This document shows positions 27,861-34,977 of a stretch of DNA of 38,227 nt, one piece after another. Numbering within the stretch: the stretch's first letter is position 1; every line of letters begins with the position of its first letter. The position numbers and the translations under genes were made by a program. The stretch comes from Omnitrophica bacterium GWA2_41_15 (GTDB lineage Bacteria > Omnitrophota > Gorgyraeia > Gygaellales > Profunditerraquicolaceae): positions 1-38,227 of the forward strand of contig CAKKSP010000029.1 of NCBI GenBank assembly GCA_919902045.1. Reading direction: 5' to 3'. The notes beneath the pieces are model-generated. The model did no database searches and was not told where the DNA came from. It was given only the letters and a program-made list of their open reading frames with translations.

Positions 27861-28799
27861 TTATCGCAATAAATCGTGCACTACAACTTTAAAATCCCGT
27901 TTTCCAGCTTCACCATCAAGAGCTACATCAAAAACAATATCTCTATTTTCCGGATACAAATTTATCTTACCAATATTATAGCGATAATTCTTAAAACTTT
28001 CTACTAATATATCAAGTGGAATACGGGAACTGCGGGATATGTTCTCTAAAAACGATTTATCCTGTATAGTCAATACTCCTCCCGGGTCTTGTATCAATAA
28101 TTTTCCGTCGATATTTTTGACACCTTGAGCTGAAGACTTAGCTATAAATTTACCACCGATTTTTCCTTCAAGTGAAGCTTTTTCTTCAAAATCAAACTCC
28201 TGCGTGGCCTTTTCTAAATCTAGATCGCGCATCTCCGCCTCAAAAAAAATCTCAAAATCACTCGAAAGGCTTACCACCGCTTTACCTTCAATTACTCCCC
28301 CGAGAAAATCCGCCGCTAAATCTTTAAAATAAAGCTTTTCTTTATCCAGATAGGTTTTAGCTTTAAAATTGTTTATCTTTATTTTATCTTTATTGAAAGA
28401 GGCTGCAGAAAATTCTCCTTGCCTATCTTTACCCTGAAAAGCTTCAATTGCTAAGCTCCTGACCATAAAACCCTGAAAATCAAATTTTTCAATATTTAAT
28501 TTTATATACTCCGGATAAATTACTCCTCTTTTAAAAAATAGCCTCCTCAAAGAAAAACCAGCTATCAGTTCTTTTATCCTCAACGAATAAAAAGAAGATC
28601 TTTCTACAGAAATATTTTTTAATTTAATTTTACCGCTAAAAGGTTGCAGTCGGCATTGACCGATAGATATCCTGCTACCGGGGAATGGTTTATTTAAAAC
28701 GGATTTAACCTGATTAACTACTAATACTCTTTCTATGTATAGGCATAAAAACAAAAAGCATAAAATAATGATAAAAATTACTGCTAAGCGCTTTTTCAT
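27861..28799 (-). CDS. Short YdbH-like AsmA-superfamily protein (putative phospholipid bridge)
   Basis: 312 residues with an N-terminal membrane anchor (about 5-26) and a beta-rich periplasmic part. The C-terminal region (GKLLIQDPGGVLTIQD, then ILVESFKNYRYNIGKINLYP) matches the conserved end of YdbH, which in E. coli contacts YnbE. E. coli YdbH has close to 880 residues, so this is about a third of that length and lacks most of the groove repeats. The next gene encodes a YnbE-YdbL fusion. Its start overlaps the upstream receiver stop by four bases (ATGA). Function in lipid transport is inferred from family and context. Confidence 0.8.
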   Translation of the reverse strand: MKKRLAVIFIIILCFLFLCLYIERVLVVNQVKSVLNKPFPGSRISIGQCRLQPFSGKIKLKNISVERSSFYSLRIKELIAGFSLRRLFFKRGVIYPEYIKLNIEKFDFQGFMVRSLAIEAFQGKDRQGEFSAASFNKDKIKINNFKAKTYLDKEKLYFKDLAADFLGGVIEGKAVVSLSSDFEIFFEAEMRDLDLEKATQEFDFEEKASLEGKIGGKFIAKSSAQGVKNIDGKLLIQDPGGVLTIQDKSFLENISRSSRIPLDILVESFKNYRYNIGKINLYPENRDIVFDVALDGEAGKRDFKVVVHDLLR

Positions 28800-29176
28800 A
28801 TTGCAGCTAATTTTTGCTTTACTGCCTTAAGCAGATCTTCTAACTCCATCGGCTTATGTAAAAATACCAAACCGGGGTATTTAAGTTTTTTTATCTCTTT
28901 TAAACCTTCGTCATCTGCCTGTGCTAATCCGCTTAAAATAATAACCGGAATATGCGTTTTATTCTGTTTTAATTCCTTTAAAAGATCATAACTGCTTTTC
29001 CCGGGCATATGCAGATCAAGAATAAGCAAACCAAAATCTGTGTTGCCAGAGAATGCCCTTAAAACATCATCTCCATTTTTAACAGATTTTACTTTAAATA
29101 AATTTAGGGTAAGAAATTTAGTTAAAACTTCAAGAATACACTGCTCATCATCTGCAATAAGGATTTTAGGCATCAT
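28796..29176 (-). CDS. Stand-alone response regulator
   Basis: A 126-residue receiver: D9/D10 pocket, phosphorylation site D54 in [10 protein letters not shown], a switch serine in VIILSG and lysine in FLHKPMELE. No output domain. It overlaps both neighbours by four bases, placing it tightly between a permease and the YdbH-like gene. The kinase that feeds it is not obvious; the nearest is 34978-37221. Confidence 0.9.
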   Translation of the reverse strand: MMPKILIADDEQCILEVLTKFLTLNLFKVKSVKNGDDVLRAFSGNTDFGLLILDLHMPGKSSYDLLKELKQNKTHIPVIILSGLAQADDEGLKEIKKLKYPGLVFLHKPMELEDLLKAVKQKLAAI

Positions 29177-30075
29177 CTTACCAGGATATTTTGTAAAAAG
29201 TTAAAAAGATAACCGGTAAAAATCAGCATAAGTGTAGTAATGGAGAAAAAAATCATAATCAATTGGAGACGCATTGCCCGCCTGAGCATCACCGCTTCAG
29301 GCAAACTCAAAGCTGCAACTGCCATCATAAAAGAAAGCGCTGTGCCTAAAGGTATCCCTTTCTGAAAAAGCGCTACCGCAATCGGAACAATCGCCGCGCA
29401 GCTTCCGTAAAGCGGAACTCCGAGTATTACCGCAACAGGAACAGAAAATACTCCCATTCCCTTGATAATATTTTGTATTGCCTCCTGAGGAACGAAATTA
29501 TGTATCAACGCGCCTACTCCCACGCCAAACATTATCCATAGGAAAAGTTTTTTTACGATACTGACGGATTCATTTAAAGCGAATTTTATCCGGTCAAGAA
29601 ACGTTTTTGCCTGAACGCTCACATAAGCATCTCCGCTATCCACAAGATCATTGACAATATATTTTTCTAAACGCATCTTCCCTAGAATTATCCCGCAAAA
29701 AATACCCAACAACATCCCGCTTATGCAATAAGCAACTGTTACTTTCCATCCAAAAAATCCTAACATCAATACTACCAGGTATTCATTAACAAGGGGCGAG
29801 GTAATTAAGAAGGAAAACGCAACGCCAAGCGGGACTTGCGCTTTAAGAAAGCTGATAAAGATAGGAATCGATGAGCAGGAACAAAAAGGAGTTATTGCCC
29901 CAAAAAGGGAAGCAAAGAAGTTACCCAATACACCCTGCCGGCTGATCCAACTTTTAAGCTTTTCGGCAGGTAAAAAAGTGCGAAAAAACCCTATTACTGC
30001 GATCATCACCGATAAAAGCAGGATGATCTTAATTGAATCGTAAATAAAAAATTTAAATACTTCTAACCACAGCAT
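29173..30075 (-). CDS. Membrane permease of the DUF318/UPF0718 (YraQ/ArsP-like) family
   Basis: 300 residues with about eight membrane helices. The family signature [12 protein letters not shown] (C65, C67) begins the first conserved block, and a second inverted block appears at [20 protein letters not shown]. Members are linked to export of metals, metalloids or organoarsenicals, but the substrate here is unknown. No thioredoxin-like partner or ArsR regulator is adjacent. Its ribosome site is GAGGAAA. It follows the phosphorylase-like gene and a tiny possible ORF. Confidence 0.88.
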   Translation of the reverse strand: MLWLEVFKFFIYDSIKIILLLSVMIAVIGFFRTFLPAEKLKSWISRQGVLGNFFASLFGAITPFCSCSSIPIFISFLKAQVPLGVAFSFLITSPLVNEYLVVLMLGFFGWKVTVAYCISGMLLGIFCGIILGKMRLEKYIVNDLVDSGDAYVSVQAKTFLDRIKFALNESVSIVKKLFLWIMFGVGVGALIHNFVPQEAIQNIIKGMGVFSVPVAVILGVPLYGSCAAIVPIAVALFQKGIPLGTALSFMMAVAALSLPEAVMLRRAMRLQLIMIFFSITTLMLIFTGYLFNFLQNILVR

Positions 30076-30100
30076 GAGTTATTTTTCCTCAGTTTTAAAC

Positions 30101-30145
30101 TTAAATCCGCGGGGTTTCCTTTAAAATCAGCAATAGTTTTTTCAT
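30101..30145 (-). CDS. Possible 14-residue ORF (MKKLLLILKETPRI)
   Basis: The ATG overlaps the TGA of the phosphorylase-like gene (ATGA). An AAGGAG ribosome site lies about 8 bases upstream. It ends in TAA 25 bases before the permease ATG. The peptide is basic and hydrophobic, like the beginning of a signal peptide. It could be a leader or coupling ORF, the remnant of a lost gene, or chance. Confidence 0.25.
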   Translation of the reverse strand: MKKLLLILKETPRI

Positions 30146-30855
30146 TTTAAAAACTCCTTTATCAAACTACAAGCATCAATTAACGCCTGATTAAGTTTAC
30201 CTCCTAATACGGGATCATGTTTCAGGTAAAACGGTTTATTCTTTACAATATCGCTTATATAAAATAGCGCGCAGGCATTTAACCCGGAAAACGAGGCTGC
30301 GCTAAAAAATCCTGCCAGCTCCATATCAAAAACTTCCACACCCCGGTTAACCCATCTTTCTAAACGTTCCTCTTCAAGTTTTAAAGATGCCGTAGTAAGA
30401 CAAGTTGTTGATTTCAGTTTATACGACTCACCAGCCTTAAGTAAACTGCGGAAAAACTTTTCCTCCGGGTAGTAGGAACGCAAAGATTCTACAGGTTGGG
30501 TAAGGATTGCACTTGCGCTATCAGCAGCTAAACACTGGAAAGGACTAACCAAGCTACCCAAAGAAAAACCTTGCCTTTCTTTTGCCAGGCCACAAGAACC
30601 AAAAAGCAATATATTTTTGCAGGAACTTTCTTTTAAATAAAGCACCACATCCATAACTAAAACCGGATGCATTCCGGCATGAATTAGAGTAAAATTTTTT
30701 GCCTGTGCTGTTCCATAAAGTTTACCGCGGATATAACTACGTGCAGAAAGATACTCAAGCGCTTTTTTAGGCAAAAGCGGCATGATTAGGCAGTTCTCTT
30801 TCACCGCTTTAGGAGAAACTCCAAATAGAATTTTAAATATATCTTTTTTATTCAT
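30142..30855 (-). CDS. Nucleoside phosphorylase-like protein (PNP/UDP family)
   Basis: About 237 residues from the Met at 30855 (MNKKDIFKILFG). It has the PNP/UDP-family fold markers HAGMHPV, LFGSCGLAKE and the substrate-binding VFDMELAGFFSAA, which resembles the family's MExA motif. Probable role: cleavage of a nucleoside or a related N-glycoside; the substrate cannot be told. The frame stays open to 30897, but those codons come from the palindrome at 30865-30943 (LKNGPVRNVPN resembles the spurious N-terminus of hydF), so I exclude them. The ribosome site of the shorter form is weak. Confidence 0.8.
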   Translation of the reverse strand: MNKKDIFKILFGVSPKAVKENCLIMPLLPKKALEYLSARSYIRGKLYGTAQAKNFTLIHAGMHPVLVMDVVLYLKESSCKNILLFGSCGLAKERQGFSLGSLVSPFQCLAADSASAILTQPVESLRSYYPEEKFFRSLLKAGESYKLKSTTCLTTASLKLEEERLERWVNRGVEVFDMELAGFFSAASFSGLNACALFYISDIVKNKPFYLKHDPVLGGKLNQALIDACSLIKEFLK

Positions 30856-30864
30856 CCCTATGTT

Positions 30865-30943
30865 AGGGACATTTCTTACAGGGCCATTTTTTAACATGTA
30901 GTTTAAAATTTAAAAAGTGTCCCTAAAGTCAAGAAATGTCCCT
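30865..30943. repeat. Double-nested palindrome, AGGGACA family, copy 3
   Basis: The outer arms AGGGACATTTCTT (30865-30877) and AAGAAATGTCCCT (30931-30943) are perfect. The inner arms AGGGCCATTTTTTAA (30880-30894) and TTAAAAAGTGTCCCT (30910-30924) have two mismatches. It supplies the final codons of the upstream DUF362 gene (QVRDIS and the stop) and reaches close to the phosphorylase start. Confidence 0.85.
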
Positions 30944-32008
30944 GACTTGATAATCTAAACTCCCTACCCCAATAGACGCCGCATACGTAAACATATGCTC
31001 GTAAACTTTTTCGTTTCTCTTCCAATGATCTCCGGTTGCAAATTCTTTTACTAAAAAAGCAGTAGCTTTATCTAAAGCCAAAGGATCAGTTGATGCCAGA
31101 ATCCCGATATCACGGCTTGCTATTAACTCGTTTTTCCCGGAAATGCAATCACACTCCTTTGTTACGTCTAAAGCAAAAGTAATGAAAAATTTATTCTTAA
31201 ATTGGGCTAATATCCCTCCTGCGACCTCTGCCATGCGTTCTACAAAAATATCAGCTTCCTCTTCCCAATTAATAAAAATCGCATCAAACTTACAAAAACA
31301 AAGGCATTCTCCACAACCGATACAAAGGCTGCGGTCAATATTAGCCTTATTATTTTTAAACGCTATGGCTTTAACCGGACAATTAGCAATACATAAACCA
31401 CAGGCAGTGCATTTTTTTTCCATAACGCTGGGTTTTAAAGAAGAATGCTGCACTTGTTTACTTGACCGGCAGCTCATCCCCATAGCTACATTTTTAAGCG
31501 CTGCGGCAAATCCGGAAACTATATGGCCTGTTGCATGCGAAAGCACAACTAAACTATCCAACATTCCCACGAAAGAAGGAGTTTTTATTTTCTTAATCTG
31601 CGCGGCATCTATGGTAATTTCTCTCCCATCCTGGCCAAGTAAACCATCGGCAATCACAAAAGGAGCGCCCACACGGTTGTGCCCAAAACCTTTACTTTGC
31701 GCTAAATTTAAGTGATCAACCGCGTTTTGGCGCTCTCCATGATAGATTACACTCGTATCAAAAAGAAAAGGCTTTGCGCCTTTTTCCTTTATTAAAGAAA
31801 CTACAACTTTGACAAGTTCAGGGTGAATATTGTAAACACAGGCTGAATCACCAATAGTGATTTTTACCGGTACGATCTCCTGCCGAGAGAAATTAAAATG
31901 GTTCTCCGTAGCTTGCAATAATTTTTTCAGCGATTCAACACGAACGCCTAATTCGGGCGAATTAACTTTCATAAAATAAACCTGAGATTTGCTATCTTTA
32001 TGCCCCAT
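30929..32008 (-). CDS. DUF362 protein with two [4Fe-4S] ferredoxin sites
   Basis: About 359 residues from the Met at 32008 (MGHKDSKSQVYFMKVNSP); an upstream ATG at 32053 would overlap the previous gene and adds an unconserved N-terminus. The DUF362 parts flank a ferredoxin insert (CTACGLCIANCP, then CIGCGECLCFCKFDAI). Such proteins are probable electron-transfer or iron-sulfur proteins of unknown substrate. The final residues are read from a palindromic repeat, so the original C-terminus may have been altered. Confidence 0.88.
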   Translation of the reverse strand: MGHKDSKSQVYFMKVNSPELGVRVESLKKLLQATENHFNFSRQEIVPVKITIGDSACVYNIHPELVKVVVSLIKEKGAKPFLFDTSVIYHGERQNAVDHLNLAQSKGFGHNRVGAPFVIADGLLGQDGREITIDAAQIKKIKTPSFVGMLDSLVVLSHATGHIVSGFAAALKNVAMGMSCRSSKQVQHSSLKPSVMEKKCTACGLCIANCPVKAIAFKNNKANIDRSLCIGCGECLCFCKFDAIFINWEEEADIFVERMAEVAGGILAQFKNKFFITFALDVTKECDCISGKNELIASRDIGILASTDPLALDKATAFLVKEFATGDHWKRNEKVYEHMFTYAASIGVGSLDYQVRDIS

Positions 32009-32840
32009 ATTTGTTTTCAAAATACCCCCCAAACTTATGAATATAAATCTCAAAACTTTTTCCGCAAGCCTGCGCCTGTTTATTAATATTATCTTTGATT
32101 GTTTTCCAAGTATAGTTATAAAAATCAGGCTCCTGCTGTATCCTGCGATAATTTTTAGCTAAGCCTTCATCTATTAAAGTTATCTCTTTTATTATATCAT
32201 TAATTGTGGGTAAATTAAAATTAAGAGATTCGAATTCTACTCTTTCTGCTAAAGGAATTTCAGCAAATATATTTTTATAATGGGAAATCCCGGGTAAAAG
32301 CGGAGAAAAATACGGCAGAACAGGAATTTTTTCCTTAAGCAGTAAATTAATCGCATTTTTACGCAAGTCAAAACTAGGCGTGAGCGGCTCAAATAAATTC
32401 TTCCACTCCTGCCCAAATGAGTTAATAGTAAAATAAATCTTCCTGCAGAGCCCGGATTTTAACAGCTCAAGATATTCGGTAATTAACGGGGAACGCGTCA
32501 ATATAGAATAAGGGACCTGAAAACGATTTAATATTTCAAGAATCTTTTTAGTAAGGCGGTATTTTCCCTCTGCCGGCTGAAAACATTCGGTGGTTGAACC
32601 AAGAAGTACTGCGCGCGGCTTATTCTTTACTAACTCTTTTTCAAGCAGTTCAGGCGCGTTAATCCTCACCTCAAGATAAGTTCCCCACGGTTTACCTATC
32701 CGGCTGACTACCCGATTTGAACGCACATAACAATAAAGGCAACCGTAAGCGCATCCCCGAAACGGATTAATTACGTAATCTCCAAGGTCAATAGCAGTAG
32801 GATTCAGGATTCGGCTGATTTTTTTCTCGCTAATTTCCAT
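31998..32840 (-). CDS. Radical SAM protein, spore-photoproduct-lyase-like
   Basis: 280 residues. The radical-SAM motif is C30-x3-C34-x2-C37 in NPFRGCAYGCLYCYVRS, the pattern of the SPL-like subfamily. Downstream, LLGSTTECFQPAE and SILTRSPLITEYL also fit it. True spore photoproduct lyase is not expected in a non-spore-former, and other roles are possible. It lies 6 bases after the preceding radical-SAM gene and overlaps the DUF362 gene by 11 bases. Confidence 0.88.
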   Translation of the reverse strand: MEISEKKISRILNPTAIDLGDYVINPFRGCAYGCLYCYVRSNRVVSRIGKPWGTYLEVRINAPELLEKELVKNKPRAVLLGSTTECFQPAEGKYRLTKKILEILNRFQVPYSILTRSPLITEYLELLKSGLCRKIYFTINSFGQEWKNLFEPLTPSFDLRKNAINLLLKEKIPVLPYFSPLLPGISHYKNIFAEIPLAERVEFESLNFNLPTINDIIKEITLIDEGLAKNYRRIQQEPDFYNYTWKTIKDNINKQAQACGKSFEIYIHKFGGYFENKYGA

Positions 32841-32846
32841 ATAATT

Positions 32847-34049
32847 TCATTTCTCTATCAGGTTTCCTAAAAAGGCATTTGTATACTTAAACCCGTGTTT
32901 TTTTATTACACTCTTAAATTCCTCAAAACGCCTGATACCATTGCTATCTTCACGGTAATCATAATTCTCCGAAAGATTCGTACCCTCATAATATGCAAAC
33001 GGGTTTACTTGTTCAATTTTCGGGATAAACTCCTTATTTCTGATAAGAAAATCTAAACTTTCCTTAAAATCTTCTTCTGTTTCTCCGGGATAATTAACAA
33101 TCATGCTAACCCCAAAATGTAAACCGGTTTGGCTTAGTTTTTCAAAAAAATTACTCGCTTCTCTAGCAGTAAATCCTTTACGCATTTTCTTAAGCGTATT
33201 ATCACTGCCTGACTCTAAGCCAATAAATAGATTATAACAACCACTACTTTTCATTTTTTTAAGCAGCTTAATCTCCATATCCGGGCGAATTGCTATTTGC
33301 GCTTCCCAGGGGAAACCTCCGAACTGCCTGATCAAGGCATCGCATAGTTTTTCAAATAAGCGAATGTCAGCGTTAAGCATTGAATCAAAAAATACAGCCC
33401 GCTTTAACCCTTTATATTTCCTGTAAAAAGCTATTTCATTGATTACCGCTTCAGCCGGCCTTATCCGGTATCCTTTAAAAAGCAGGCGCTCTGCGCAAAA
33501 ATTACAGGCCCTGATACAACCGCGCGAAAATTCAAAAGGGATCGCCCCGAAAGAATTGTAATTATTAAAATCTATGCCTTTATAGCGAAATTCGGGCAGC
33601 TCTTCTAAATTTTCAAGCTGGTGATTTTTAAAAAACAAACCGGATTTTATATTTTTTTTGCTGAGTATTTCAAAAAGCGGCTTCTCCCCTTCTCCCATAA
33701 CCAGAATATCCGCTAGTTTAGTGATCTCAGAGGAAAATTTTCCTTTTCCAAGAAAAAAAACCCGGCTAATTTCAGGCCCGCCAAAAATTATCTTTATACT
33801 TTTCTGTTTCTTGCGCAGGGCATTTGCCACCAAAAGCACATTTTTAAAATTGCTTTTAAAACAAGTAAAGCCGGCTACTTTATATTCAGCTAGCCGGCTT
33901 ACAGATTCTTCTAAGGAAGATGGCTGATTATTAAAATCAATAAAATCTGCCTTTATCCCTCTTTGATTTAAATATGAGCTAAGGCAAACAGGCCCTAACA
34001 GGGGCATCTTCTTCCAGCATTCCGGAAGAAGGGCTAATGCAAAACTCAT
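32847..34049 (-). CDS. B12-binding-type radical SAM protein
   Basis: 400 residues. Residues 1-150 look like a Rossmann-type cobalamin-binding domain (PLLGPVCLSSYLNQRGIKAD, then IIFGGPEIS), without the DxHxxG base-off motif. The radical-SAM motif is C178-x3-C182-x2-C185 (FSRGCIRACNFCAE), followed by a TIM-barrel part with GLESGSDNTLKKMRKGF, typical of Elp3/MiaB-like domains. Substrate unknown; methyltransferases and complex-cofactor enzymes share this layout. It starts 9 bases after the ferritin-like gene. Confidence 0.88.
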   Translation of the reverse strand: MSFALALLPECWKKMPLLGPVCLSSYLNQRGIKADFIDFNNQPSSLEESVSRLAEYKVAGFTCFKSNFKNVLLVANALRKKQKSIKIIFGGPEISRVFFLGKGKFSSEITKLADILVMGEGEKPLFEILSKKNIKSGLFFKNHQLENLEELPEFRYKGIDFNNYNSFGAIPFEFSRGCIRACNFCAERLLFKGYRIRPAEAVINEIAFYRKYKGLKRAVFFDSMLNADIRLFEKLCDALIRQFGGFPWEAQIAIRPDMEIKLLKKMKSSGCYNLFIGLESGSDNTLKKMRKGFTAREASNFFEKLSQTGLHFGVSMIVNYPGETEEDFKESLDFLIRNKEFIPKIEQVNPFAYYEGTNLSENYDYREDSNGIRRFEEFKSVIKKHGFKYTNAFLGNLIEK

Positions 34050-34058
34050 CGGAGATTT

Positions 34059-34538
34059 TTAGCTGTTTAGTTCTTTGCGTAATGTAACCAAATACACGAT
34101 ATGCTGTTTTTCCTCATTGATCAGTTGCTGGATCACAGCCTGATGAGTAGAAGTTGTATATTTTTTCAATTCACTAAAAAATAAAACTGCGTCTTTTTCA
34201 AAAGAAATACCGAAATTTATCGCCTCTAACCCCGTAGTAACTCTTTTTTTAAATTCTTGGGGGGTCACAACAGTGTAAAGCTTCTCATCTACCAATGACT
34301 GCATATAAGCGCTTAACTCTCCCGGGTATGTCTCCTGAACCTCGCTATCTTCAAGCCCCTCGCGGATAGCGGTAAATCTACGAATGTGCTCTTCTTCCCA
34401 GTCACGCAGTTGTTTAAATAAATCTTTAAGTTTAGGTTCCTTGCTAAACTCAGAAGCTAAATCATAAAAATCGCGGCGTTTGCGTTCTTTCTCGATTCCT
34501 AAATCAACGATTTCTGAAATGTGGAAAATATTTGGCAC
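34059..34538 (-). CDS. Ferritin-like / rubrerythrin-type diiron protein
   Basis: 159 residues, four-helix bundle. Likely metal ligands come in pairs: an early glutamate (IEKERKRRDFY), DWEEEH, a glutamate in SFEKDAVLFF, and NEEKQH. There is no rubredoxin domain. Probable role: peroxide or iron handling in an anaerobe. The gene starts with GTG (34538) behind AAGGAG. An isolated TATAAT lies in the 28-base gap upstream, but I see no good -35 box. Confidence 0.85.
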   Translation of the reverse strand: MPNIFHISEIVDLGIEKERKRRDFYDLASEFSKEPKLKDLFKQLRDWEEEHIRRFTAIREGLEDSEVQETYPGELSAYMQSLVDEKLYTVVTPQEFKKRVTTGLEAINFGISFEKDAVLFFSELKKYTTSTHQAVIQQLINEEKQHIVYLVTLRKELNS

Positions 34539-34566
34539 AATAAACTCCTTTTTTATTATAGCGTGT

Positions 34567-34974
34567 CTATATTTCTTTTATTTTATTGATAAGATTTTCT
34601 ATGTCAAACGGTTTATTCAAAACAAGGTCAGCAAGTTTTAGGCGAGCACTCTTTAAGCTCTCCTCCTCATTAAATTCTTTAAAGTGCTTATCATACCGAT
34701 TTATAAATTCCCAGCTGAATGTGCTACCGGTAATAATAAAAACTTTTAATTGCGGGTATTGCTTTTTTACAAACTCAATAAACTCATAACCGCTTATCCC
34801 GGGCATTTTTAAATCAAGCAAAAGCAGATCAAACGGCTTTTTTCCTAAAATGCATATGCCTGCTTCGGCTGATTGCGCAGTCTCAACCTTAAAACCTTTA
34901 TCAACCAATAATTGCATAAGCTCAATACATAACTCCTCATCATCATCAATGATCATTATATTCTTAACGCTCAT
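34567..34974 (-). CDS. Stand-alone response regulator
   Basis: A 135-residue receiver: DDD at 10-12, phosphorylation site D54 in LLLDLKMPG, switch threonine in VFIITGS, lysine in VLNKPFDIENL. It carries an insertion before the last helix (YDKHFKEFNEEESLKSARL), longer than in standard receivers. It starts 3 bases after the four-PAS kinase, its likely phosphodonor. Confidence 0.9.
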   Translation of the reverse strand: MSVKNIMIIDDDEELCIELMQLLVDKGFKVETAQSAEAGICILGKKPFDLLLLDLKMPGISGYEFIEFVKKQYPQLKVFIITGSTFSWEFINRYDKHFKEFNEEESLKSARLKLADLVLNKPFDIENLINKIKEI

Positions 34975-34977
34975 CTT

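Noticed and set aside
31143-31715. A 190-codon plus-strand open frame
   Set aside because: It is antisense to the well-supported DUF362/ferredoxin gene, whose cysteine motifs are conserved; the plus-strand product has no recognisable domain.
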